Positions 15,718 through 23,202 of a stretch of DNA of 44,970 nucleotides are shown piece after piece. The notes under the pieces were generated by a model that saw nothing but the letters and a program-made list of their open reading frames with translations, was not told where the DNA came from and searched no databases. Source of the DNA: Planctomycetota bacterium (GTDB taxonomy: Bacteria; Planctomycetota; Planctomycetia; Pirellulales; UBA1268); assembly GCA_016872555.1 (NCBI GenBank), contig VGZO01000035.1, forward strand, positions 1 to 44,970, written 5' to 3'. Within the stretch, counting starts at the first letter, position 1, and every line of letters starts with the position of its first letter. Both the position numbers and the translations under genes were made by a program.

Positions 15718-16674
15718 TCACGCACCGGCGTGCGGATGGCCTCCCGGAGCAGTGCCGCCGACTCCGCAGTGGGCGAGGATCGCCGCTGGGGTGGCGACGT
15801 AGCCGGTGTAGAACGGCCCGAACTCCGCGTACCGTGCGCTCGCCTCGTCGAAGCGCATCGTGTAGACGATCTCCTTGAGGAAATCGGGGCGGCGTGCCCA
15901 CAGCGTCACGCCCCACTCCCAATCATCGAGACCGACGCTCACGGTGATCAGCTGCGTGACGCGGCCGCCGAACGTCATCCCCGTCCGGCCATGCTCGGCC
16001 ATCAGTTTGCTGCGCTCGGCGAACGGGAGCAGGAACCAGTTCTCGCCGACTTCGCGCTTCTTGTTCATCGGGTAGAAGCAGGCGTTGGGCCAGGGGGGCA
16101 GGTCGGGTTCGATCCGCGCCTTGCGCATCGCCCCCTCCCGGGCCGCGTAGCCGGCGACCTTGGCCTTGTAGCCTGGGCTGTCGGCGACCTCCCCCTCCTC
16201 GAGCAGGCGCTGGCCGTACTGCTCGACGGTGGGGACGTACTCGCTGACCTCGGTAATGCCGATGAACGACCAGGTTGCCACCAGGGCTGCGCCAAGGGGC
16301 CCGGCGAGCAGACGCTGGTGGATCCCCTCGACGACCAGGGGCGACGGATCCATCACCATCACGGCGAAATCGGCCTTGTGCCCGGGAACGATCCAACTCT
16401 GCATCCGCCGTGGCTGGCCGGGGGCCGCGGGGTCGAGCGCTGCAGAGAACGCCGCGATCCCCTCGGTGACCTGCCGCGGCGACAAGCCGGCGAGCCGGGC
16501 GCGGTCGAAGGAGTAGAAAAGGTGGCTGACGTGCCAGCCCGTCGACGGCTCGATCGAGACCGTGTCGTCGGCGGCGTGCCGGGCAGCCGCGCCGTGGGGG
16601 GCGCCGGCGGACGCCGGCGGACGGGATCCGGCGGAGGAGGGCCGCGCGGCGGAATCGGTCGGGCTGGTAGTCAC
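15718..16674 (-). CDS. hemQ: Coproheme decarboxylase HemQ (chlorite-dismutase fold)
   Basis: The protein is 318 aa including a 40-residue Ala/Pro/Ser-rich N-terminal tail. The chlorite-dismutase-like fold follows, with the coproheme-decarboxylase signature YPMNKKR (Tyr201, the catalytic tyrosine) and AEHGRTG (His228, proximal haem ligand). The 27-residue spacing equals that of Tyr145 and His172 in the S. aureus enzyme. HemQ catalyses the last step of the coproporphyrin-dependent haem pathway. The start is GTG 16674, supported by GAGGAGG 8 bases upstream; the open frame continues upstream without similarity. No other haem gene is in the window. It is divergent from the WXG100-like operon across 184 bases. 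Confidence 0.92.
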   Translation of the reverse strand: MTTSPTDSAARPSSAGSRPPASAGAPHGAAARHAADDTVSIEPSTGWHVSHLFYSFDRARLAGLSPRQVTEGIAAFSAALDPAAPGQPRRMQSWIVPGHKADFAVMVMDPSPLVVEGIHQRLLAGPLGAALVATWSFIGITEVSEYVPTVEQYGQRLLEEGEVADSPGYKAKVAGYAAREGAMRKARIEPDLPPWPNACFYPMNKKREVGENWFLLPFAERSKLMAEHGRTGMTFGGRVTQLITVSVGLDDWEWGVTLWARRPDFLKEIVYTMRFDEASARYAEFGPFYTGYVATPAAILAHCGVGGTAPGGHPHAGA

Positions 16675-16800
16675 GGAGTCGGCCTCCTCGGGCGGAAAGC
16701 GGGCGCGGGTCGAAAGCCACCGCGAGTGTAGGCGCGACCGCCCCGGCCCCAAAACGCCGTGCGCCCCCCCGGCCCGGCTGCCTGTCCAGGGGCGATCGTT

Positions 16801-16820
16801 CCGCGGTAAGATGACCGCGG
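16801..16820. promoter_or_regulatory. Perfect inverted repeat on the -10 of the WXG100-like operon
   Basis: CCGCGGT, a 6-base spacer, then ACCGCGG is a perfect 7-bp inverted repeat. The spacer together with the last T of the left arm forms TAAGAT (16807-16812), a good -10 hexamer placed 46 bases before the first gene. A protein bound here would block transcription, so it is a candidate operator. No clear -35 is seen. Confidence 0.45.
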
Positions 16821-16858
16821 CGGGGAGGAAGCACGGGCGCCGGCGGGAGGAACCGACC

Positions 16859-17131
16859 ATGGGACAGGCGATCGTCGATCCACAGGAGCTGCGGCGCTTC
16901 GCCGCGCGGCTGCGGCACTTCAGCACCGAGGTGATGACGCAGATGCAGACGGTGCAGCGCCAACTCAACGCCCTCGGGGCCACGTGGCGCGACCAGGAGC
17001 ACCAGAAGTTCGCCGAGGAGTTCGAGCAGCAGCTGGCGACCTTCGGCCGGTTCGTCGAGAGCACCGGAGAATACGTCCCCTACCTGATCCGCAAGGCGGA
17101 GCGGGTCGAGGAATACCAGCAGCAGCGCTGA
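16859..17131 (+). CDS. WXG100-like small helical protein 1
   Basis: The protein is 90 aa, predicted as a helical hairpin: helix 1 about 8-40, a turn at GATWRD (Trp43), and helix 2 about 45-88. Size, helical content and a mid-point Trp fit the WXG100/ESX superfamily, whose members are secreted as dimers by type VII-like systems. The canonical W-x-G is W-R-D here. A canonical C-terminal YxxxD/E export signal is not present in that spacing (YLIRKAE is the nearest). GGGAGG precedes the ATG. It is the first gene of a four-gene same-strand set that ends with an FtsK/EccC-like ATPase; that context is the main support for the assignment. Confidence 0.75.
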   Translation: MGQAIVDPQELRRFAARLRHFSTEVMTQMQTVQRQLNALGATWRDQEHQKFAEEFEQQLATFGRFVESTGEYVPYLIRKAERVEEYQQQR

Positions 17132-17168
17132 GCACGCGGAACCGAGCGGCCCACGACGGGGTGACAGG

Positions 17169-17777
17169 ATGTCCGGCCAAGCCGATGTCAAATCGATCGA
17201 CACCCTGGCCTTCGTGAAGGCGGCGGTGGCGTCGTTCGCGCACGAGACGGGCCAGGCGATCTCCGAGGTCGAGCTCGAGGGGCGCCGGGCGATCGAAGAC
17301 CTGACGATGGAGCGGGCCGCGCACTGGAAGGCCGAGGTCCGCCGTGCCGGCGAGGCGGTCAACGAGGCGATCAAGGAGTTGGAGCACTGCCGGGCCTTCA
17401 AGAAGGTCGGCGACGGCCAGCCGTCGTGCATCGAGGAAAAGAAGAAGCTCGACAAGGCGCGGGCGCGGCTGGCGTTCGCCGAGCAGAAGGCCGAGGCGGT
17501 GCGGCGCTGGACGCCGGTCGTCCAGCAGCAGTTCCGCGAGACGTGCGTGAAGCTCGTGCACTTCCGCGAGGTGGTCGACGTCAAGTGCCCCCGCGCGATC
17601 GCGGCGCTCGAGCGGATGCTCAAGGCTCTCGACGCCTACCGCGACGTCTCCGCTCCGCGCACCGGCGCGGCGGCCGGCGGCGGTGGCGGGGCGGCGCCGG
17701 TGACGCGACAGGTCGAGGATCCGCCGCCCGAAGGCGCGCCCCCGGCCGCCGACGCCGAGGGAGCCGTCGCACCATGA
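17169..17777 (+). CDS. Helical 202-aa protein of the WXG100-like operon
   Basis: The protein is 202 aa with no named family that I recognise. Residues 1-160 are almost entirely charged helix (Glu, Lys, Arg, Ala), with two tryptophans (AHWKAEV, VRRWTPV) and three cysteines. The last 40 residues are Gly/Pro/Ala-rich and disordered. The long helical N-terminal part recalls extended members of the WXG100 superfamily, such as the heads of LXG proteins, but no motif proves it. It has no signal peptide or membrane segment. Its stop overlaps the next start (ATGA), so it is coupled to the 77-aa gene. It could be a substrate, a chaperone or a structural partner of the ATPase. Confidence 0.7.
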   Translation: MSGQADVKSIDTLAFVKAAVASFAHETGQAISEVELEGRRAIEDLTMERAAHWKAEVRRAGEAVNEAIKELEHCRAFKKVGDGQPSCIEEKKKLDKARARLAFAEQKAEAVRRWTPVVQQQFRETCVKLVHFREVVDVKCPRAIAALERMLKALDAYRDVSAPRTGAAAGGGGGAAPVTRQVEDPPPEGAPPAADAEGAVAP

Positions 17778-18007
17778 AGCACATCGACCTCTCGAGCGGC
17801 GCTTCGAAGATGTCGCTGGCGCTCAAGCAGCTCGAGATCAAGTGGGACTCCGCGAAGGACACGTGGAACGACGCCACGAGCAAGGCCTTCCACAAGGAGC
17901 ACCTCGAGCCCCTCCGCCCGGACGTCAAGGAGACGCTCGAGGCGATCGGCCGTCTCGCCGAGGTGCTCGCCCGCGCCGCCCGCGACGTCAGCGACGAAGG
18001 CGGCTGA
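17774..18007 (+). CDS. WXG100-like small helical protein 2
   Basis: The protein is 77 aa with two predicted helices (about 11-30 and 33-72) around Trp31. The turn reads W-N-D followed by a Phe, like W-R-D in the first gene of the operon, so the two small proteins probably share an ancestor and may pair as EsxA and EsxB do. It is shorter than the usual 95-100 aa. The start at 17774 overlaps the upstream stop by 4 bp and GAGGGAG lies just before it. No export signal is recognised. The assignment rests on size, helices, the shared motif and the neighbouring ATPase. Confidence 0.65.
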   Translation: MKHIDLSSGASKMSLALKQLEIKWDSAKDTWNDATSKAFHKEHLEPLRPDVKETLEAIGRLAEVLARAARDVSDEGG

Positions 18008-18077
18008 CCGCCGCCACCCGTCGCGCCCGAAGCCGGCCGGTCGGGCGACGGCATCCGGCGCGGCACAGGAGCACGCC

Positions 18078-21000
18078 ATGTCCACCGAGACCGCCGCCAC
18101 TCCGACCGACACGACGCCATCCGCGGCCGCCGCGCCGGCATCGGGAAGCGCCCCCACCACGGCCCCCACGGCCTACGACCAGGCACGCCTGCGAGGAGCG
18201 ATCCAGGCGCTCCGTGACGCTGCCGCCCGGCGTGCCAAGCTCGAGCACGAGATCGTCGCCGAACACGAGCGTGAGACGACGGCGGCGCGCGACGAGGCGA
18301 CGGCCGCGATCGCCGCCACGACCGAGAAGCACCGCCGCGCGATCGCCGCCACGAAGAACGAATACGCCGATATCACGGCCCGCCTCGCCGCCCAGGGGGA
18401 GGCCGACTCGAAGAAGATCGACGAGCAGCGCCGCGCGAAGGTCGCGGCCGTCGAGCGCGCCTGGCAGGAACAGACGACGAAGATCAAGGAGGATCACGAG
18501 TTCGAGCAGGCCTCGGTGAAGGAGGTCTACAAGGAGAAGCGTGGCGATCCGGCGAAGCTGTTCGCCAAGACCGAGCAGGATCTCCAACGGATCGCCGCCC
18601 AACTCGACGAGGCGTTCGCGAAAGGGAAGGAGTTCCTCACGGGCTGCGGCGTGAAGCCCGCGGCGGCCGGTCCCGACGACCGGCCCGTCCCCGAGCGCGA
18701 CGGGATCCTCTCCGAGATCGAGTCGCTCCACGCCGGCGTGATTTCGCGGACGAAGGACCTTCTCGGGCTGGCCGCCGCGAAGACGATGTTCGGTGGGTTG
18801 AAGAAGGATGCCGCCCAGAGGGCCCTCGAGCTGTGGGGGGCCGTCGAGCGCGACGTCGCCCGTGGCCGCGCCCTGCTCCCCGCCGCCCGGGAGTGGCTGC
18901 CGCTGCGGCGCGACGAGCAGGCCCGGGCCCTCGAGGCGAGCGCGCGGAAGCAACTCGCCGATCTCGAGTCACGGGCTGCCAAGGCGATTGCCGACCTGAC
19001 CGCGAAGCGCGACGCCCAACTCGCTGACCTCGGCGAGAAGGTCAAGGCGGCGACGACGACGATCGAGTCGCGCTCGACCGGTGGCCGGGCCGATGCCGAT
19101 ACGCGCTACCCGGCGAAGGTCGCGGCGCTGGAGGAGGCGCTCGCCGCCGAGGTGGCCCGCCTCGAACAGGCGCGCGACGGCCGGTTGGCGGCCGCCGAGA
19201 AGAAACTCGCCGACCGGACCGCCGCCATGACGGCGCAGTGGCGGCAGGCCCGGGTCGACGCCGATGCCGTCTACGCCGCCGCTGGCGCCATCGACACGGC
19301 CGCCTTCCCGGAGTGGTCGGCGCTCGCCGACGGATCGGTTCCGCTGCCACACGACGCTCCGCCCGGGCTGCGCTTCGGCCGGCTCGACCTGTCGCTCGAG
19401 CGCGTGCCCGGCGGCGTCTCGGTCCGGCCCGAGCTCAACGCCTTCGGCCCGGTGGCGTGGACGCAGCCGGCGCTCGTCCCCTTCCCCGACGGCTCGTCGC
19501 TGGTGGTCAAGACCACCGCCGACCAGCGTGAGCCGGCCGGGGCCTTCCTCCAGGCCCTCACCCTGAGGATCGCGGCCGGCGTCCCGGCCGGCCAGACGAG
19601 GTTCACGATCATCGACCCGCTCGGCCTCGGCAAGCACTTCGCCGGGTTCATGCACCTCGCCGACCACGACGAGCTGCTGGTCACGAGCCGGATCTGGACC
19701 GAGCCGACGCAGATCGAGCAGCGCCTCGCCGACATCACCGAGCACATGGAGCTGGTGATCCAGAAGTACCTGCGCAACGAATACGACTCGATTGCCCACT
19801 ACAACGCCGATGCCGAGGTGCCGGAGCCCTACCGGTTCGTCGTCGTCGCCAATTTCCCCGCCAACTTCACCGAGACGAGTGCCCGGCGCCTGGCGAGCAT
19901 CGCCTCCAGCGGCGCCCGCTGCGGCGTGGCGACGATCGTCTCGGTCGACACCAAGCAGCCGTTGCCGGCCAATTTCAGCATGTCGGACATCGAGCAGTAC
20001 GCCACGGTGCTGCGCCTCGAGGACGGGCGCTTCACCTGGAACGACGCCGAGTTCTCGAAGTGGCCCCTGACGGTGGAGTCGGCACCCCCCGACGACGTGT
20101 TCACCGAGATCGTCCAGCGGATCGGCCGGGCCGCCAAGGCGGCCAAGCGCGTCGAGGTGCCGTTCGACCGCGTCGCGCCCCCCGAGGAGGCGTGGTGGAC
20201 CGGCAGCACGGCGCGCGAGATCGACGTCCCGCTCGGCCCGGCCGGGGCCAAGAAGATGCAGCACATGAAGCTCGGCAAGGGGACGAGCCAGCACGTCCTC
20301 ATCGCCGGCAAGACGGGCTCCGGCAAGTCGACGATGATGCACGCCCTGATCACCAACCTGGCGCTGACCTACAGCCCGAACGAGGTGCAGTTCTACCTCA
20401 TCGACTTCAAGAAGGGAGTCGAGTTCAAGGTCTACGACCACTACCGCCTCCCGCATGCGCGCGTGATCGCGATCGAGAGCGAGCGCGAGTTCGGCCTCTC
20501 GGTGCTCGAGCAGCTCGACCGCGAGCTGAAGCGCCGCGGCGACCTGTTCCGCGACCTCGCCGTCCAGGACCTCGCCGGGTTCCGTGCCACCGGCAATCCC
20601 GACCCGATGCCGCGCGTGCTGCTGATCATCGACGAGTTCCAGGAGTTGTTCATCGAGGACGACAAGCTCGCCCAGGATGCCTCGCTGATCCTCGACCGGC
20701 TCGTCCGCCAGGGGCGGGCGTTCGGAATGCACGTGCTGCTCGGATCGCAGACGCTCGGCGGCTCGTACAGCCTGCCGCGGGCGACGATGGGGCAAATGGC
20801 GGTGCGGATCGCGCTGCAGTGCAACGAGGCCGACAGCAGCCTGATCCTCTCCGAAGACAATTCCGCCGCCCGGCTCCTCACCCGCCCCGGCGAGGCGATC
20901 TACAACGACGCCAATGGCATGCTCGCCGGCAACAACCCCTTCCAGGTGGTGTGGCTCGGCGACGAGCGCCGCGAGCGCTACCTGTCGGCGCTGCGGCAGC

Positions 21001-22073
21001 TGGCCGACCGCCGCAGCGACATCCCCGCGCTCCCGCGGCTCGTGTTCGACGGCAACCAGGCCGCCGACCCGGCCGGCAACTCCCAGCTCGCCGAGCTGCT
21101 CGACAAGGGCACCGTCGGTGGCCGGCCCCAGATCGCGCCGGTGGCCTGGCTCGGCGACGCGATCGCGATCAAGGATCCGACCGCAGCGCTCCTCCGGCGC
21201 CAGGGGGGAGCCAACCTGCTCGTCGTCGGCCAGCGCGAGGACCTCGCCGTCAGCCTCCTGGGAATGTCGCTGATGAGCCTCGCGGCGGCCCACGATCCGC
21301 TCCCCGGGGGGCAGCTCGGCCGGACCGCGCGGTTCGTGCTCATCGAGCCGCCGGTCGCCGACGAGAAACCCGACCTCCTCCTCCGCGCGCTGGCCACCAA
21401 CCTCCCCCACGACGTCGAGGCGGTGACGGTGCTCGGTGTCGCCGACGCCTTCGCCGGCCTCGCCGCCGAGGTCAAGCGCCGGCTCGACGAGCAGGTCCTC
21501 GACGGCGAAGCGATCTTCGTCGTCGTCCGCGACCTCGCCCGGTACCGCGAGCTGCGCAAGAGCGACGGCGACTTCGGCTTCTCGTTCGGCGGTGACCAGA
21601 AGGCGGGCCCCGCGCAGAACTTCAACACCGTCCTCAAGGACGGGCCGACCGTCGGGATCCACACGCTGGTGTGGTGCGATTCGCTCACCAACCTGATGCG
21701 GACGTTCGAGCGCGGGGCGCTGAAGGAGTTCGAGCTCCGCGTCCTGTTCCAGATGAGCGCTTCCGACTCGAGCCAGTTGGTCGACAGCCCGTTGGCCAGC
21801 AAGCTCGGGCCGCAACGCGCCCTGTTCATCCACGAGGAGACGGGGACGCTGGAGAAGTTCCGCCCCTACGCGTTCCCGGCCGGTGAGTGGCTCGCCGGTG
21901 TCGCGGCCCGGCTCCGCGCCCGCCCCCAGGGCCGGGCGACCGAGCGCCCGCGTGTGGCCAAGCTCGCCGGCGGCGCGACCGCGGCGGCGAAGCCGGCCGA
22001 CGACGAATTCAACTTCACCAAGTTCCTCGACGACCCATCGCCGGCCGGCGGTGAGCCTCCCGCGGCCGGCTGA
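18078..22073 (+). CDS. FtsK/EccC-like multidomain ATPase with N-terminal coiled coil
   Basis: The protein is 1331 aa. Residues about 30-400 are a long coiled coil rich in Ala, Glu, Lys and Arg, with no transmembrane helix. Three FtsK-like modules then follow. Module 1 (about 430-690) has no P-loop; the equivalent region near 478-490 reads KTTADQREPAG. Module 2 is canonical: Walker A GKTGSGKST at 744-752 (Lys750), Walker B LLIIDE (Asp852), and the FtsK phrase GMHVLLGSQT. Module 3 has GQREDLAV at about 1051-1058 where a P-loop would be. Three tandem modules are the hallmark of EccC/EssC, the motor of type VII secretion, but those carry membrane helices. The two WXG100-like genes upstream support an ESX-like role. 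AGGAG precedes the ATG. A DNA or protein translocase of another kind is the alternative. Confidence 0.85.
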   Translation: MSTETAATPTDTTPSAAAAPASGSAPTTAPTAYDQARLRGAIQALRDAAARRAKLEHEIVAEHERETTAARDEATAAIAATTEKHRRAIAATKNEYADITARLAAQGEADSKKIDEQRRAKVAAVERAWQEQTTKIKEDHEFEQASVKEVYKEKRGDPAKLFAKTEQDLQRIAAQLDEAFAKGKEFLTGCGVKPAAAGPDDRPVPERDGILSEIESLHAGVISRTKDLLGLAAAKTMFGGLKKDAAQRALELWGAVERDVARGRALLPAAREWLPLRRDEQARALEASARKQLADLESRAAKAIADLTAKRDAQLADLGEKVKAATTTIESRSTGGRADADTRYPAKVAALEEALAAEVARLEQARDGRLAAAEKKLADRTAAMTAQWRQARVDADAVYAAAGAIDTAAFPEWSALADGSVPLPHDAPPGLRFGRLDLSLERVPGGVSVRPELNAFGPVAWTQPALVPFPDGSSLVVKTTADQREPAGAFLQALTLRIAAGVPAGQTRFTIIDPLGLGKHFAGFMHLADHDELLVTSRIWTEPTQIEQRLADITEHMELVIQKYLRNEYDSIAHYNADAEVPEPYRFVVVANFPANFTETSARRLASIASSGARCGVATIVSVDTKQPLPANFSMSDIEQYATVLRLEDGRFTWNDAEFSKWPLTVESAPPDDVFTEIVQRIGRAAKAAKRVEVPFDRVAPPEEAWWTGSTAREIDVPLGPAGAKKMQHMKLGKGTSQHVLIAGKTGSGKSTMMHALITNLALTYSPNEVQFYLIDFKKGVEFKVYDHYRLPHARVIAIESEREFGLSVLEQLDRELKRRGDLFRDLAVQDLAGFRATGNPDPMPRVLLIIDEFQELFIEDDKLAQDASLILDRLVRQGRAFGMHVLLGSQTLGGSYSLPRATMGQMAVRIALQCNEADSSLILSEDNSAARLLTRPGEAIYNDANGMLAGNNPFQVVWLGDERRERYLSALRQLADRRSDIPALPRLVFDGNQAADPAGNSQLAELLDKGTVGGRPQIAPVAWLGDAIAIKDPTAALLRRQGGANLLVVGQREDLAVSLLGMSLMSLAAAHDPLPGGQLGRTARFVLIEPPVADEKPDLLLRALATNLPHDVEAVTVLGVADAFAGLAAEVKRRLDEQVLDGEAIFVVVRDLARYRELRKSDGDFGFSFGGDQKAGPAQNFNTVLKDGPTVGIHTLVWCDSLTNLMRTFERGALKEFELRVLFQMSASDSSQLVDSPLASKLGPQRALFIHEETGTLEKFRPYAFPAGEWLAGVAARLRARPQGRATERPRVAKLAGGATAAAKPADDEFNFTKFLDDPSPAGGEPPAAG

Positions 22074-22077
22074 GGGA

Positions 22078-23202
22078 TCAGCGGGGCTTCTCGGCGGGGC
22101 GCCGGCCGATCGGGACATCGATCCGCACCCGCTGGCCGTCGCGCACGAGTTGCACCGGCACCGCGGTGCCGACCGGGGCCCGCGCGGCGAGGAGGAACAG
22201 CGTCCGCTTGTCCGCGACCGGCTTGCCGTCGAAGACGAGGATCACGTCACCGCGCCGGATCCCGGCCGCCGCCGCGGGCGACTGCTCGTCGACCGCCACG
22301 ACGAGCGCCCCTCCCTGCTCGTCGTCGGCGGGATCGTTGAGTTGCACGCCGAGGAATCCACGCTCCACCGGACCGCCATCGAGGATCGCGCGGCACACGT
22401 TCCGGGCCGTGTTGCCGGGGATCGCGAACGCGATCCCCTGGAAATCGGCGCCGACGATCGCGGTGTTGATGCCGACGATCTCGGCGTGGACGTTGACCAG
22501 CGGCCCCCCGGAGCTGCCCCGGTTGACGGCGGCATCGGTCTGGAGGAACTCCTGCCGCGGGTCGTCGAGGACTCCGCGGCGGCCGGTGGCACTGATGATG
22601 CCGTAGGTCAGCGTCCTGTCGAGCCCGAACGGATTGCCGATCGCCCACACCATCTCGCCGACCTCGAGGCGGTCGCTGTCGCCCCATGCCGCGGTCGGCA
22701 GCCCCTCGGCCTCGATCCGGAGCACGGCCAGATCGGTCGCCGGATCGGCGCCGACCAATTCGGCGTCGAAGCGCCGGCCGTCGGCGAGACGGACCTCGAT
22801 CGCCGTCGCCTGGGCGACGACGTGGTAATTGGTGATCACCACGCCGTCGGCTTCGACGATCACACCCGACGCGCTCGACTCGTCCTCGGCAAGCTGCGTG
22901 CGCGGGCCCCACAGCGCGCCGACCTCGTCGGCGACGAGGTGCACCGGGCGGCTGCCGGTGACGTTGACCACCGCCGGCCCGACGAGCCTGGCCAGCGACG
23001 TGAACAGCTTTCCGACCGGAGCCAGCTCCGCCCCGGCGGCGGCATCGCGGATCGCCGCCAGCTCCTCGCGCGTCCGGGCGTATTGGATCCGCCCGACGAA
23101 CGACGGCCAGCAGAGGAGCACGAGGACGGCGACCAGCGCGAGCACGAGCAACGGGGTGCGCAGCGCCTCCAGTCCCGGTGCGGCGGGGGGGCGTGGCGTC
23201 AT
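22078..23202 (-). CDS. Membrane-anchored HtrA/DegP-like serine protease with one PDZ domain
   Basis: The protein is 374 aa. A single membrane helix (about 15-37) anchors it. The trypsin-like domain shows the triad His127 (TNYHVV), Asp157 (ATDLAV) and Ser231 in NRGSSGGPL, where most HtrA proteins have NPGNSGGPL. One PDZ domain follows (about 275-365, RGFLGVQLND). The family degrades or refolds damaged envelope proteins. The ATG overlaps the TGA of cinA (ATGA), so the pair is coupled, and the gene ends 4 bases from the stop of the convergent FtsK-like gene. A link with the WXG100-like system is only positional. Confidence 0.9.
   Translation of the reverse strand: MTPRPPAAPGLEALRTPLLVLALVAVLVLLCWPSFVGRIQYARTREELAAIRDAAAGAELAPVGKLFTSLARLVGPAVVNVTGSRPVHLVADEVGALWGPRTQLAEDESSASGVIVEADGVVITNYHVVAQATAIEVRLADGRRFDAELVGADPATDLAVLRIEAEGLPTAAWGDSDRLEVGEMVWAIGNPFGLDRTLTYGIISATGRRGVLDDPRQEFLQTDAAVNRGSSGGPLVNVHAEIVGINTAIVGADFQGIAFAIPGNTARNVCRAILDGGPVERGFLGVQLNDPADDEQGGALVVAVDEQSPAAAAGIRRGDVILVFDGKPVADKRTLFLLAARAPVGTAVPVQLVRDGQRVRIDVPIGRRPAEKPR

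Noticed and set aside
18969-22118. Open frame of 1049 codons on the minus strand
   Set aside because: It is the antisense shadow of the FtsK/EccC-like gene, with no recognisable domains.
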